A stretch of 64,000 bases of DNA from Chloroflexota bacterium (GCA_014360905.1 JACIWW010000015.1:1-64000), one strand, 5' to 3'. Counted from the stretch's first letter, positions 24,107 to 34,162 are shown. Notes: generated by a model not told the origin, from the sequence alone. Program-made: numbers and translations.

Positions 24107-26233
24107 TTACTCGACATAAAAAGCATAGAATGAGATAGCCCCATCGGGATAGTAGCGAGGTAGCGCCACGCCACGAGGGAAGAAAGCGCGTAGTGTAGCC
24201 AGCGCTTGCTGGTCATTGGGATGCACGATGAACAGAGCCGGGCCCTGAATGGTAGATAGAGGGGGCTGCTGAGGGTCAAGCACCGTCACCCATGGGCTCC
24301 AGTTGCGATCTTTTAGGCGTAGATTAACGCGCAGTGCGCTGCCATCGAACCAGAACTCCCAAATTTTGATGTAAACGGACTGCAGGTCGCCATAGTGCTC
24401 TATCTCACGTGCGATTTCCCTGGCATTGGAATAATTAGCTCTATCTGGAGCAGTTCTGACAAAGTCCTGGAAGTAGAAGTGGTTGGCTTCGCGCGTTTCA
24501 TAGATCAGCAACCAGGCTGTAATGCCAATCAATACCAGAGACCAGAGGTTCACCCAATGCGGTCGCCAGGTCCAAGCAAAGCATTTGGTTGGCGATTCTA
24601 TACTCAGAGAGATCTTGCTTTCTGCACTGGCAGGCGTGCTTTCTTCGCTGCGCTGTGTCTGGGCTGCATCCGTTTTGCCCAACAACCCAGCTTGTTGCAT
24701 CAGCCGAGCCATAAGAGGTAAAGGCAAAGCCGCCAGGAGCACCGCTGGCGGCAGTACCCCTGACATGCGCAAACTGCTGGGAGTATCCCTGGGCAGCATA
24801 CCCAAGGCAGCAGGCAGGATCAGGATGAACCAAGCGGCGAGCAGGATGTAATTGTAGCCATGTCGCCAGCGCCAGAGTGCATATCCCAGTCCGAGGACCA
24901 TGAACATGCCACTGACAAAGCCCATGTGCCGGGCTCCTGGAACATTCCAACGCGAGGTGCCATCGCCCAAGTAGTTCAGGCCAAGGATGCTTCGCCAGTA
25001 GTAAGTGGGCAATCCACGATCGAACTCTGCCTGCTCTCGCTTCAGTCTGAGTGTCACCAACTCACGCACGAAGTACTCCCTGGGTCTCTCGATAGCGAAG
25101 CGGGCTACAGGGGCAAGGACAACAAGCGCCACCGCTACCATCACTAGAAGTTGCGGCCATAGCGACGGCATTGCCTTCCTACGCCGGCTGAGAAGGTATA
25201 GGACGAGGGCAACCACCACGAATAGTGGAGATGCTTTGAAGGGCGTGTAGGTGTAAAAACCTAATCCCAGGACCATGCCAGCCAAGGCAAAGTCCCCAAA
25301 TTGCCTGAGGCGCAAGACGCGTATAAGCGTGTAGAGCAGAAGAGTGCAGAACAAAGGCGTAAATACCGCTGGGTACGCCGAGCGGCTTAACGCGATGTGC
25401 CAGCGGTTGATCGCCAGCAGGAACGCAGCCAACAGCGCGACCTGCTTATCGAAGAGCTCCTGACCCAAGCCGTATAGTGCCACGATAGTAGCCATGCCTA
25501 CCAGCGCTGAGGTAAAGTGCAACGTGAATTGGCTCAGTCCGATGATACGGGCGCACAAAGCGGTGCAGTAAAAGATCAAGGATTCTCTTTCAGGGAAATA
25601 GATGCGATATTTGCCCTCGAGGATGTCCAGAGTGTCATAGTAGTGGTAGATCAAGTCGGGCCCAAGATCTGCTGGGATTTCGTTCAAGCGGTGAAAGCGG
25701 AACCACGCACCCACCGCTAAGATTATTACCAGCAGTAGCCAATGGGCGGGAACCCATGTACCCTTCTCACGCCACCAGGCTTTGAGATGTTGTCTAAAGG
25801 AGTTACCAGGCAAAATCAAGCGCAGATAACACATAGCCGTAAATAACCCGCCCAGCCAGAGCACTAGACCTAATGGGCGAAATTCGTTATTGCCGAAGTC
25901 CAGGCATCCCAATAGAGCTGTGCCCAGCGCTATGGCCAAGGTAGCGTACGATGGAGATGCAACCTCAATAGCTTCATCTTCGCGGCTTTTCGCTTCCAGA
26001 GCGATGTGGTGCGTAAGAAGCACGAAGATGGTGGCTGCGACAGCATAGCCCAATACACCTTGAGCAGTGCCCCGCTGGCGGTCCAGACTCCGTTGTGCAG
26101 CCACAGCTATAGCCAGACAGAGAAAGGCGATGAGTGCGATTTGCACTGGACGCAGTCGCCAGAAACCCTGCCAAAATTGCAGGCTAGTGGGATGCATACT
26201 ATCGTTGTGGGATGCGTTCGGAAGGCTGTGCAT
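24107..26233 (-). CDS. GT39-like polytopic membrane protein (copy B)
   Basis: The start at 26233 has GAGGG about 9 bases upstream; a longer reading to 26299 lacks one and would overlap the upstream gene. The 708-residue protein has about 11-13 membrane segments followed by a soluble C-terminal domain (about 600-708). It has the build of dolichyl-phosphate-mannose mannosyltransferase-like (GT39/ArnT-type) proteins. It is a close paralogue of the gene upstream: both share GCLDFG-x-x-FRPLGLVLW and LLAAFLLAINRWHIALSRS segments. Substrate unknown; a role in cell-envelope glycosylation is inferred. Classical acidic motif residues of GT39 are hard to assign. Confidence 0.7.
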   Translation of the reverse strand: MHSLPNASHNDSMHPTSLQFWQGFWRLRPVQIALIAFLCLAIAVAAQRSLDRQRGTAQGVLGYAVAATIFVLLTHHIALEAKSREDEAIEVASPSYATLAIALGTALLGCLDFGNNEFRPLGLVLWLGGLFTAMCYLRLILPGNSFRQHLKAWWREKGTWVPAHWLLLVIILAVGAWFRFHRLNEIPADLGPDLIYHYYDTLDILEGKYRIYFPERESLIFYCTALCARIIGLSQFTLHFTSALVGMATIVALYGLGQELFDKQVALLAAFLLAINRWHIALSRSAYPAVFTPLFCTLLLYTLIRVLRLRQFGDFALAGMVLGLGFYTYTPFKASPLFVVVALVLYLLSRRRKAMPSLWPQLLVMVAVALVVLAPVARFAIERPREYFVRELVTLRLKREQAEFDRGLPTYYWRSILGLNYLGDGTSRWNVPGARHMGFVSGMFMVLGLGYALWRWRHGYNYILLAAWFILILPAALGMLPRDTPSSLRMSGVLPPAVLLAALPLPLMARLMQQAGLLGKTDAAQTQRSEESTPASAESKISLSIESPTKCFAWTWRPHWVNLWSLVLIGITAWLLIYETREANHFYFQDFVRTAPDRANYSNAREIAREIEHYGDLQSVYIKIWEFWFDGSALRVNLRLKDRNWSPWVTVLDPQQPPLSTIQGPALFIVHPNDQQALATLRAFFPRGVALPRYYPDGAISFYAFYVE

Positions 26234-26258
26234 ATCACCCTCGTTCACTGTTCTTCTC

Positions 26259-28358
26259 TCAGCGCTCGCAATAGATGACATTGAAGGCTGGTTCACCATT
26301 GGGATAATAGTGTGGAATAATCACGGTACGTGGGAAGGACATTTGCAACGTTGCCAGCGCGTCATGGTCAGCCGGGTTTAGGATAAAAAGTGCTGTCCCT
26401 TCGATAGTAGATAGAGGAGGTTGATGGGGAACCAGGGCTTTTACGAAGGGGTCCCAACTTCGATCAGTTCCGACATGCAATTGCAGTACGGTGCTGTCAA
26501 ACCAATTTGGCCAGGGTTTGATATAGGTGGAGCGCAAATCGCCATAGTGTGCTATTTCACTTGCAATCGCTTTTGCTAGAGAATAATTGGACATATCTGG
26601 TAAGCGCACGATGTAATCCTGGAAGTAGAAGCGGTTGACCTCTTTGGTTTCGAAAGCGAGCAGCAGAATCGCTCCCAAGATCAGGATGCAGCGTGCTATG
26701 TTGTCCCAACGCCACTGGCATATCCATGTGTGCTGTCTTTGCCCTGTGGTCAGTGTCAGTGCGAATTCCCACTTGCTTTTCGTGGCATCTCGTTCTGCAG
26801 GAGCGAGAGATGGCGTACTGAGCGGCTGACCAACGGCTTGCGCTTGCTGAATCCGTTTGCCAATGAGAGGCAAGGGCAAGGCTGCCAGGATAATCGCAGG
26901 CCCAATGACTCCAGACATGCGCAGGACGCTCGGGTACTCGTTGGGCAACATACTCAAAGCTGAAGGCAGGATGAGGACAAACCAGGACGCGATCAGGAAG
27001 GTATTGCATCCCTGCCGCCAGCGCCACAACGTGTATGCCAACCCGAATACCATGAAAGTACCACTCACGAACCCCATTAGACGTGCAAAGGGGACATTGA
27101 AACGAGGATCGCCATCGCCCATGTAGTTAAAGCCGAGCATGCAGCGCCAGTAATAAGCAAGGAATCCCTGGCTCTGTTTCTTCTGTGCTTGGATCGCCTG
27201 TAGTTGGTATCGTTCGCGCGCCAGATATTTGTCGGGGTTCTCCAAGGCGTAACGTGCCAAAGGAGCGGCAACTACCGCGGCAACCAAGACAAGAACCGCA
27301 AGGCCAGGGAGAAGCATGCGAAACTCTGACCAACCTCTGGCTAGAAACCACAGCACAAGGCCAGCGGTAATGGCCATAGGCACGAAGAGAAAGGAACGGT
27401 AACTATAAACACCTGTCCCTAAAGCAATGCCAGCCCAGCCAAAGTCCAGAGGCCTTCGTTTATGCAGCGCACGGACGAGCGTGTATAGGGTCAGGATCGT
27501 GAAGAGAGGCATGGTAATAGCGCGGAAGCCGGTGCGGCTAAGAACGATGTGCCAGCGGTTAATAGCCAGCAGGAAAGCGGCCAGCAGTCCCACTTGTCGG
27601 TTAAAAGCTTCTTGCGCCAGACAGAAAGCTGCTACGATTGTCAGCGTGCCAATCAATGCGGAAGTTACATGCAGCGTCAATTTGCTCAAGCCCATGATGC
27701 GTCCGACAAAGGCCACGGTGTAGAAGAACAGTCCCTCTCGACCTAGACGTGCTGGGAAGAAAATTTGATAGGAGCCGCGGGCAATGCTCAGCGTATCGAA
27801 GAATTTCTCAGCCAGGTCAAAGCCCATCTCCGCAGGGATCTTGCTAATGAGTCGCAAGCGGAACCACGCCCCTACCAGTACGATTGCAGCAATGATGAAC
27901 CAATGGGCCGGAAGCCACAGCCTCTTCTGTTTGCGCCACAGATTGATACGCTCGCCCAAAGCGTTGTCCGGGGAGATCAGCCATAGGTAGAGAAGGGTCA
28001 ACAGCAAGCCACCTATCCAGAGGACAAGTCCCAGCGGCCGGAAGCGATTGCCACCGAAATCCAGGCAGCCCAATAGGCTTATGGCTAGGGTTATGGCCAC
28101 AGCCGATAGAGACATGGATAAGGAGCGGGGACTTTCCTCTCTGCTTTCTGCGGCCTCAAGTGCAGTGTGACGTGAAAGCAGGGCGAAAACAAAAGCCGCT
28201 AATCCGAGCATTGCCAGGGGGAGTATTTTGGACTTGTGCTGGTCTAGAGCGCGTTGCGCCATGAAGGCTAGCCATAGGCAAACAAAGGCGCCAAAAAGCG
28301 TCTGAAAGGCTGTTCGTTTTGACCACATTCCTCGCAACTGCAGCAATCTCTGTGGCAT
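26259..28358 (-). CDS. GT39-like polytopic membrane protein (copy A)
   Basis: AAGG lies 6 bases before the ATG at 28358. The 699-residue protein has the same layout as its neighbour: many membrane segments to about residue 470, a Ser/Ala-rich cytoplasmic stretch, then a last membrane segment and an extracytoplasmic domain ending in the TIEGTALFILNPADHDALA and FPRTVIIPHYY segments. The neighbour repeats these (SSTIQGPALFIVHP..., FPRGVALPRYY), so they are a recent tandem duplication, separated by 25 bases. Probably a glycosyltransferase using a lipid-linked sugar; not proven by any motif seen here. Confidence 0.7.
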   Translation of the reverse strand: MPQRLLQLRGMWSKRTAFQTLFGAFVCLWLAFMAQRALDQHKSKILPLAMLGLAAFVFALLSRHTALEAAESREESPRSLSMSLSAVAITLAISLLGCLDFGGNRFRPLGLVLWIGGLLLTLLYLWLISPDNALGERINLWRKQKRLWLPAHWFIIAAIVLVGAWFRLRLISKIPAEMGFDLAEKFFDTLSIARGSYQIFFPARLGREGLFFYTVAFVGRIMGLSKLTLHVTSALIGTLTIVAAFCLAQEAFNRQVGLLAAFLLAINRWHIVLSRTGFRAITMPLFTILTLYTLVRALHKRRPLDFGWAGIALGTGVYSYRSFLFVPMAITAGLVLWFLARGWSEFRMLLPGLAVLVLVAAVVAAPLARYALENPDKYLARERYQLQAIQAQKKQSQGFLAYYWRCMLGFNYMGDGDPRFNVPFARLMGFVSGTFMVFGLAYTLWRWRQGCNTFLIASWFVLILPSALSMLPNEYPSVLRMSGVIGPAIILAALPLPLIGKRIQQAQAVGQPLSTPSLAPAERDATKSKWEFALTLTTGQRQHTWICQWRWDNIARCILILGAILLLAFETKEVNRFYFQDYIVRLPDMSNYSLAKAIASEIAHYGDLRSTYIKPWPNWFDSTVLQLHVGTDRSWDPFVKALVPHQPPLSTIEGTALFILNPADHDALATLQMSFPRTVIIPHYYPNGEPAFNVIYCER

Positions 28359-28481
28359 CTACGCCTTTCTTTGTGGGGCATTTATTGCTAATTCTATCTC
28401 ATGCAGAGATCATAGTCAAAAAGCAATGTGCCCCATTTTGTGAAGCCGTAGCAGGCGTTGATCATAGCACTGAAGCACTTG

Positions 28482-31250
28482 CTACAAACCAGGTGTGACC
28501 TCTGGCGTTGCAGATGGGGCAGATTGGATTGCTGGTATGAGCGTTTCGGTCGGTAGTTCCAATATGGGCGTCGGTGTGGCGGGCTCGGGAATGGTTGCAG
28601 TGGGGATAGATGTGGCTGTATCAGGAATGGTCGGTGTTACGGTTGGCGTGGGGCTAGCTGTAGATGTTGGTGTGCTTGTCGGTGTGATCGTAGCCGTTGG
28701 CGTATTCGTCGGTGTTGCTGTAGCAGTCGGTGTGGGGTTGGCAACGGTGACTCGCACCGCCGGCGAGGCGGCGTGATTCCCGTGGCGGTCATAAACCACT
28801 ACACGCAGGGAATAGAGGCCATTGCGCAATTCTCGGGTGTCCCATGCCGCTAACACACTATCCTCTAAGAGGATGTTCTGACGCGCAATTATCCCCCATC
28901 CGATGGGATTTTCACCAATGCCGTATTGCACCTCGTAGTGATCCATGTCATCTATCCGTGCGCTGCCGTAAACAGGGACAATGCCCTCGACGATGCTGCT
29001 ATCTCGTGGCTCCATGATTTCCGCACGTGGTGGCCGTGTGTGCACAGTGCAAGTCTCAGCAGGTGGCTGAGGCTTGCCTTGGGACTCAGCCCAGGCGCGG
29101 TATTCAGGTGGGTAGACTTCAAAATACTGTGTGTGCACGACGTTCACTGGACAGAACGGACTAGCACGCTGACCGCTTACTGTGCATAGACGCACATCCA
29201 CATGTATGTCGCATGGCTCTTTTGGCGCTGTGCCGGCGAGGAAGATTTCCTTGCGTGCGGAGGGGCATTTGTCCGTGTGCAGCTTGCCCGACACGGGACA
29301 GATTTCGGCGGTTTCCATCCCCTCAGGCATGACAAAATCGTGGACAGGGGTATCGCGCAGGACCTCTTCCATGAAGTCGTGCCAGATAGGTGCGGCTCCA
29401 CGCGAGCCGTAAACGCCCTTCATTGGCTTTTGGTTGCTGTTTCCCACCCATACACCAGTGACCAGGTCTGGCGTGTAGCCTATGGTCCATGCATCACGGT
29501 AATCGTCGGTTGTGCCCGTCTTCACTGCGGCTGGCCGGGAGAGTTCGAGGGGATTGTTACGACCAAATGTGGGTATTCGCGCTTCCTTATCTGACAAAAT
29601 GCTGGTGATTAAGTAGGCATGGCGCGGATCCAGGATTTGTGCCCCTGCTTCCTCGGAAGCCTGGACGATAAGACGTCCGGCACTGTCTTCGATGCGCAGG
29701 ATAGGCGTAGGCAGAACACGCTGCCCGCCGTTGGCAAAAACGGCGTAAGCACTGGTCAGTTCTAGCAAGGTAATATCGCCGCCACCGAGAGTTAGGGACA
29801 GGCCATAGTCAGCCCTGTTCAGAGAGGTAATGCCCAGACGGTGCGCCATCTCCAGCATGCCTGGCAGGGTCACGAATTGCAAGGTCTTGACCGCCGGGAT
29901 ATTGAGCGAGCGGGCAAGGGCATCTCGTACCAGCACTGGGCCGTGTTCCTTCTTGTCGTGGTTATGGGGCACATAGGGCGGGTTGGCTCCGTCTGGGAAC
30001 TCGGTTTTGATATCCATAATGAAGGTAGCCGCCGTCCAGCCACGCTCAAAAGCGGCGGCATAGGTAACAGGTTTGATCGCTGACCCAGGTTGGCGCAGCC
30101 GCAGAGTGACGTTCACCTGCCCATCAATTTCCTCATTGTAGAAGTCAGCGCTTCCGACCATAGCCAGTATCTGACCGTTGCGCGGGTTCAAGGCGAGCAG
30201 TGCCGCGTTGGTTGCCTCCAATTCGGCCAGTGAGGCGATGTGATTGCGGATGATGCGCTCAGCTGCCTCTTGCATCTTCATATCCAAGGTAGTGTATACG
30301 CGCAACCCACCGCGATAGAGCATTTGCGTGCCAAATTGCGCTTCCAGTTGTTCGCGTACGTAGACAACAAAGTGGGGCGCTTTCATTTCAATGCGCTGCG
30401 GAGCAAAGTGCAATTCCTCGAGCTTTGCTTTCCTCGCCTCTTCCGCACTCAAGTAGCCTCGTTTTACCATGAGATCCAACACAATGCCCTGCCGAACCTT
30501 AGCGGCAGCCAAATTGGTATAGGGATCGTAGATAGCCGGGCCTTGCGGGATGCCAACGAGCAAGGCAGCCTCGGCCAGGGTTAGTTTCTCCACTGGCTTG
30601 TTGAAATAGACCTCCGCGGCAGTGCCAATGCCGTAGGCCATGTTTCCGTAATAAACCTGGTTCAGATACAGCTCCAGGATTTCGTCCTTGGTATAGCGAC
30701 GGGTGATCTCGGCAGCCAGGATCGCTTCTTTGATCTTGCGCCTGAGGGTAACTTCAGGTGAGAGGAAAGTATTCTTGACCAATTGCTGTGTAATCGTGCT
30801 GGCCCCTGAGACAATGTCCCGTTCGCGCAGGTTCTGCCAAAGAGCACGGGCGATGCTCAGTGGATTAAACCCGGGGTTGGCATAGAAGGTGGGATCTTCG
30901 GTTGCGATCGTAGCCTGGCGCACATACAAGGGGATACGTGAGAGGGGCACGACAGTGCGGCGTCCACCGCTTGGGTCAAATACCTCGTACAGCAGCACCC
31001 CGTTGCGGTCATAGATCTTGGTGCTGGCAAAGGTGTTGGCACGGATGCTCAATTCCTCTGGCGAGGGCAACTGCGCCGCGACGTAGGCATAGACACCTGT
31101 GGCCAGCAGAGCAGTTACACACAGCAGCAACCCAGCCACAAGGAGGATCACGAGCATCCCCTGGACAAAGGCTCTGCGCCAATCTTCGCCAGGATAGGCT
31201 AGCCATAGCCTGGATTTGTTATCCCTGATATCAGGATTGTGATACTTCAT
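28482..31250 (-). CDS. Class A penicillin-binding protein (PBP1A type)
   Basis: This 922-residue protein has an N-terminal membrane anchor (about 32-52), a GT51 transglycosylase domain (about 85-260; ATEDPTFY with the catalytic Glu, GASTITQQL), and a penicillin-binding transpeptidase domain with SAIK (S-x-x-K, about 395), SLN (S-x-N, about 455) and KTGT (about 560). A beta-sandwich region and a long Thr/Pro-rich tail follow (about 845-922). It polymerises and cross-links peptidoglycan outside the membrane. The tail is of the kind seen on exported proteins of this genome. No strong ribosome site precedes the ATG. A consensus promoter lies about 90 bases upstream. Confidence 0.95.
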   Translation of the reverse strand: MKYHNPDIRDNKSRLWLAYPGEDWRRAFVQGMLVILLVAGLLLCVTALLATGVYAYVAAQLPSPEELSIRANTFASTKIYDRNGVLLYEVFDPSGGRRTVVPLSRIPLYVRQATIATEDPTFYANPGFNPLSIARALWQNLRERDIVSGASTITQQLVKNTFLSPEVTLRRKIKEAILAAEITRRYTKDEILELYLNQVYYGNMAYGIGTAAEVYFNKPVEKLTLAEAALLVGIPQGPAIYDPYTNLAAAKVRQGIVLDLMVKRGYLSAEEARKAKLEELHFAPQRIEMKAPHFVVYVREQLEAQFGTQMLYRGGLRVYTTLDMKMQEAAERIIRNHIASLAELEATNAALLALNPRNGQILAMVGSADFYNEEIDGQVNVTLRLRQPGSAIKPVTYAAAFERGWTAATFIMDIKTEFPDGANPPYVPHNHDKKEHGPVLVRDALARSLNIPAVKTLQFVTLPGMLEMAHRLGITSLNRADYGLSLTLGGGDITLLELTSAYAVFANGGQRVLPTPILRIEDSAGRLIVQASEEAGAQILDPRHAYLITSILSDKEARIPTFGRNNPLELSRPAAVKTGTTDDYRDAWTIGYTPDLVTGVWVGNSNQKPMKGVYGSRGAAPIWHDFMEEVLRDTPVHDFVMPEGMETAEICPVSGKLHTDKCPSARKEIFLAGTAPKEPCDIHVDVRLCTVSGQRASPFCPVNVVHTQYFEVYPPEYRAWAESQGKPQPPAETCTVHTRPPRAEIMEPRDSSIVEGIVPVYGSARIDDMDHYEVQYGIGENPIGWGIIARQNILLEDSVLAAWDTRELRNGLYSLRVVVYDRHGNHAASPAVRVTVANPTPTATATPTNTPTATITPTSTPTSTASPTPTVTPTIPDTATSIPTATIPEPATPTPILELPTETLIPAIQSAPSATPEVTPGL

Positions 31251-31341
31251 TAGCCGACAGTAGACTCCACGAGTTGTAGAATCACGCTATAGACGCTCAT
31301 AGAGCAGTGCGAGTTCCTTGCACTTGCTGCCCCACAAACGC

Positions 31342-31370
31342 ATTATACCTGCGGCTGAGTATGGTGACAA
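31342..31370 (-). promoter_or_regulatory. Promoter of the PBP1A gene
   Basis: On the minus strand, TTGTCA (31370-31365) and TATAAT (31347-31342) are spaced by 17 bases. This lies inside the 301-base divergent region 31251-31551, which otherwise shows only the nitroreductase promoter. Confidence 0.75.
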
Positions 31371-31449
31371 AAGCGCTTGGCGGGGTGCGTAGCCTGAGGT
31401 AAAGAGCCGGGATTACCAACTCGCGTCCAAAGTTTGCCATGTAGGCAAC

Positions 31450-31478
31450 TTGCGTGGAAACCAAGTCCGTGTTACAAT
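31450..31478 (+). promoter_or_regulatory. Promoter of the nitroreductase gene
   Basis: TTGCGT (31450-31455) and TACAAT (31473-31478) are spaced by 17 bases. Confidence 0.6.
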
Positions 31479-31551
31479 TTTCGTGTTGCAATGCAAAGGC
31501 CCTGACCGCTTCGGCTGGGGTTGTTATATATCTCTACGGAGGACGAACAAC

Positions 31552-32055
31552 ATGGATGCGATGGAAACCATCCTGACCAGACGCAGCATCCGCAAATACA
31601 CTGCGCAGCCTGTACCCGATGAGGTGGTCAAGGAACTGCTGCAGGCGGCGATGGCTGCACCTTCGGCTCGTAATCAACAAGACTGGTACTTTGTCGTCGT
31701 GCGCAATCGCCAAGTGCTGGATGAATTGGGCAAGGCCCACCCCTATGCTCCTGTCAAGGGTGCCCCGCTGGCCATTCTGGTCTGTGGGGACTTGCAGCGC
31801 GAGTTGAGCAAGGGTTTCTGGGTTCAAGATTGTGCCGCCGCGACGCAAAATTTGCTGCTTGCTGCACATGCCAAGGGACTGGGGGCAGTCTGGTGCGGTT
31901 GTTATCCCCGGGAAGAGCGCGTCATGGCTTTGCGCCGGGTTTTAGGTCTGCCAGAACACTTGGTGCCATTAGCGTTGGTAGTTCTGGGCTATCCAGCGGA
32001 GAAGAAGGGCCGCGAGGACCGCTATGACCCGGCGAAGGTGCGAATGATTGATTAG
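31552..32055 (+). CDS. Nitroreductase family protein
   Basis: The ATG at 31552 follows GGAGG with a 9-base spacer, giving 167 residues; the longer reading lacks support and lies within the promoter. The FMN-binding signature is at the start (RRSIRKYTAQPVPDE, about 9-23; AAPSARNQQDWYFVVV, about 35-50), with GLGAVWCGCYPREERV (about 115-130) as the second FMN contact. Proteins of this size reduce quinones, nitro groups or flavins with NAD(P)H. The substrate is unknown. It is followed 70 bases later by the permease genes on the same strand. Confidence 0.88.
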   Translation: MDAMETILTRRSIRKYTAQPVPDEVVKELLQAAMAAPSARNQQDWYFVVVRNRQVLDELGKAHPYAPVKGAPLAILVCGDLQRELSKGFWVQDCAAATQNLLLAAHAKGLGAVWCGCYPREERVMALRRVLGLPEHLVPLALVVLGYPAEKKGREDRYDPAKVRMID

Positions 32056-32125
32056 AGAATAGCCCTCTGGCTTCAGGCTTTCCGCATCTCTCGACCTTGT
32101 TCACGAAAGGACGAAACGCTGCCGC

Positions 32126-33061
32126 ATGCTATCTAAACTGCTCCGTTTGTTGCGCGACCGCAATTTCTTGCTCGTCTCCTCGCTTGTTTTGGGGTTTGCG
32201 TTGGGCAGGACGGCACACCTGACGCAAGGCTTCACACTGCCGGCGTTGGCAGTGGCGATGGCCGTTTCCGTGACGGAGGTGCAACTGCACGATTTCCGTC
32301 CGCTGGCCAAGGTAGCAAGAATGACGCTGATTGGCATCGTGCTGACCTATCTGCTCAATGGTGCACTGCTGCTTGTGCTAGCGCGTCTGCTGACGCTCGA
32401 GGCTGATGTATGGGCAGGCATCGTGCTCCTAGCCGCTACGCCTACAGGTGTAGCTGTGATCCCCTTCAGCTATTTGCTGGGCGGTGATATCCCCTTCGCA
32501 CTTGTTGGTTCAGTAGGGATCTACCTGGCGGCAGTGCTGCTTATGCCGTTGATCGTAACTGCATTCCTTGGTCCTACCGCGGTAAGCCCGATGCGCTTGA
32601 TCACTATCCTTTTCCAATTGCTGGTGCTGCCGCTTGCCGCCTCACGGCTGATCGTGGCTAGCCCGCTCAAAGAACCTATCAAGCGCTGGCGCGGTAGCAT
32701 TGTCAACTGGGCTTTTGCCCTGGTCATCTTTACGGTTATCGGCCTCAATCGCGACCGCATCCTACAGCAACCGCAGGTACTGTTGCTATTGCTCTTGATT
32801 GGCGTCTGTACCAACTTTGGCTTGGGTTTTGTGCTGGAATGGGTGCTGCAGCGGCTGGGTTTTAACCGTGCCTGGCGTGTAACCAGCATCATCATGGGCA
32901 CAATCAAGAACACCAGCCTAACTGCTGCCACTGCGCTGGCGTTGTTCAGTGAGTCTGTGTCTCTGCCGGCTGCTGTGGTCAGCGTGACCAATGTGCTCTA
33001 TTTGGTGTGGCTGGGGATGTGGTGGGGCGAGAGGGCGGAAGATATGAAACGGAAAGTGTAA
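32126..33061 (+). CDS. BASS-type (bile acid/sodium symporter-like) permease, copy 1
   Basis: The 311-residue protein has about 10 membrane segments with internal duplication typical of the BASS/SBF superfamily. Conserved helix-break segments appear as LAATPTGVAVIPFSYLLGG (about 92-110) and GTIKNTSLTAATALALF (about 258-274), the latter matching the substrate-binding N-T-S-L/T-x-A crossover of the fold. It probably transports a carboxylate, arsenite-like or sulfur metabolite; nothing around it fixes the substrate. A near-identical-size paralogue follows 47 bases downstream. Confidence 0.75.
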   Translation: MLSKLLRLLRDRNFLLVSSLVLGFALGRTAHLTQGFTLPALAVAMAVSVTEVQLHDFRPLAKVARMTLIGIVLTYLLNGALLLVLARLLTLEADVWAGIVLLAATPTGVAVIPFSYLLGGDIPFALVGSVGIYLAAVLLMPLIVTAFLGPTAVSPMRLITILFQLLVLPLAASRLIVASPLKEPIKRWRGSIVNWAFALVIFTVIGLNRDRILQQPQVLLLLLLIGVCTNFGLGFVLEWVLQRLGFNRAWRVTSIIMGTIKNTSLTAATALALFSESVSLPAAVVSVTNVLYLVWLGMWWGERAEDMKRKV

Positions 33062-33107
33062 GGACGAGGATGAGGCACATGACGTGCAGATGGTGGGGGA
33101 ATCCATC

Positions 33108-34046
33108 GTGACCAAGCCTAACAAACTGCTGGATTTGCTGCAAAACGCCAACTCTATCTCGGTGATGGCTCTTGGCATTGTCCTTGGGTTGCTCTTGGGC
33201 GGAAAGGCGAGGTGGATAGAGCCACTCAGCTTGCCAGCGCTGACTGTAGCCATGTCAGTCTCTATGACTGGAATTGTGGCTAGTGACTTTCGCTCCTGGC
33301 GCAAGGTAGCCTACGCCACCGTGCTGTCCATTATCTTGACCTTCTTTATTCAGGGAGGGCTGATATTGGTATTGGCCCGACCTCTGGTAAGAGATGTAGA
33401 GCTATGGTTGGGCTTTGTCTTATTGGCCGCTACACCACCTGGCATTGCCGTCGTTCCTTTCAGTTATGTCTTGGAAGGCGATGCAGTTCTTGCGCTGGTC
33501 GGTTACGTTGCAACCTATTTGGCCGCCATTGTGATCATGCCTATGACGGCTGTTTTTCTGGGTGGATCTGTCTTGATTCAACCCATGAGGCTACTGACCA
33601 TCCTGGTTCAATTAGTTTTGATCCCCTTGGGTGTCTCGCGTTTGATCACTATTAGCCCGCTCAAGATATCTATCGAGCGTTGGAGCAGCACAATCGTCAA
33701 CTGGGCTTTTGCCTTGGTCATTTTCACCGCGGTTGGGCTAAACCGAGATGGATTACTGCAACAATCCCAGATGCTGCTACTGATTGCTTTGATTGGGCTA
33801 GCCAGTAGTTTGGGGCTGGGTCTTGTGCTTGAATGGATCTTGGAAAAATTGCAGGTCAATCGTGCTGTGTGCCTAAGCAGCGTGTTGATAGGCACGATCA
33901 AAAACACCAGCCTGACCGCTGCTACTGTCCTGAGCCTGTTTGCCGAACGAGTTGCCCTCCCTGCTGCAGTGATAACCGTGACCAATGCGCTCTATTTGAT
34001 ATGGCTCGGGATCTGGTGGGGAGGACAAAGAAGGCGAAAAACATAA
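33108..34046 (+). CDS. BASS-type permease, copy 2
   Basis: GTG start at 33108, with GGGGGA placed 6-7 bases before it; this gives 312 residues, the same length as copy 1 and the same N-terminal K-L-L-x-L-L alignment. The upstream GTG at 33084 would add a tail the paralogue lacks. The protein repeats the LAATPPGIAVVPFSYVLEG and GTIKNTSLTAATVLSLF segments of copy 1. The pair may form a heteromer or serve two related substrates. It converges on alr; the intervening 34047-34162 stretch shows a weak hairpin and no gene. Confidence 0.75.
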   Translation: MTKPNKLLDLLQNANSISVMALGIVLGLLLGGKARWIEPLSLPALTVAMSVSMTGIVASDFRSWRKVAYATVLSIILTFFIQGGLILVLARPLVRDVELWLGFVLLAATPPGIAVVPFSYVLEGDAVLALVGYVATYLAAIVIMPMTAVFLGGSVLIQPMRLLTILVQLVLIPLGVSRLITISPLKISIERWSSTIVNWAFALVIFTAVGLNRDGLLQQSQMLLLIALIGLASSLGLGLVLEWILEKLQVNRAVCLSSVLIGTIKNTSLTAATVLSLFAERVALPAAVITVTNALYLIWLGIWWGGQRRRKT

Positions 34047-34162
34047 AGCATAGTGTGGGGAAGAAAGCGGGATTGTAAAAGACATTCTTTGCCGCGTGTT
34101 TTATGTCCTATGTTCGATTTCGTTGGTATTTCGCGTTGTAAATCTCCGAAGTCTCACATAGA

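Noticed and set aside
26234-26299. Longer start for the second GT39-like gene
   Set aside because: No ribosome site, and it would overlap the upstream gene; the start at 26233 has GAGGG.
28495-28776. Repetitive Val/Gly ORF or CRISPR-like repeats in 28.5-28.8 kb
   Set aside because: These come from the Thr/Pro-rich tail of the PBP; units are irregular codon repeats, not spaced direct repeats.
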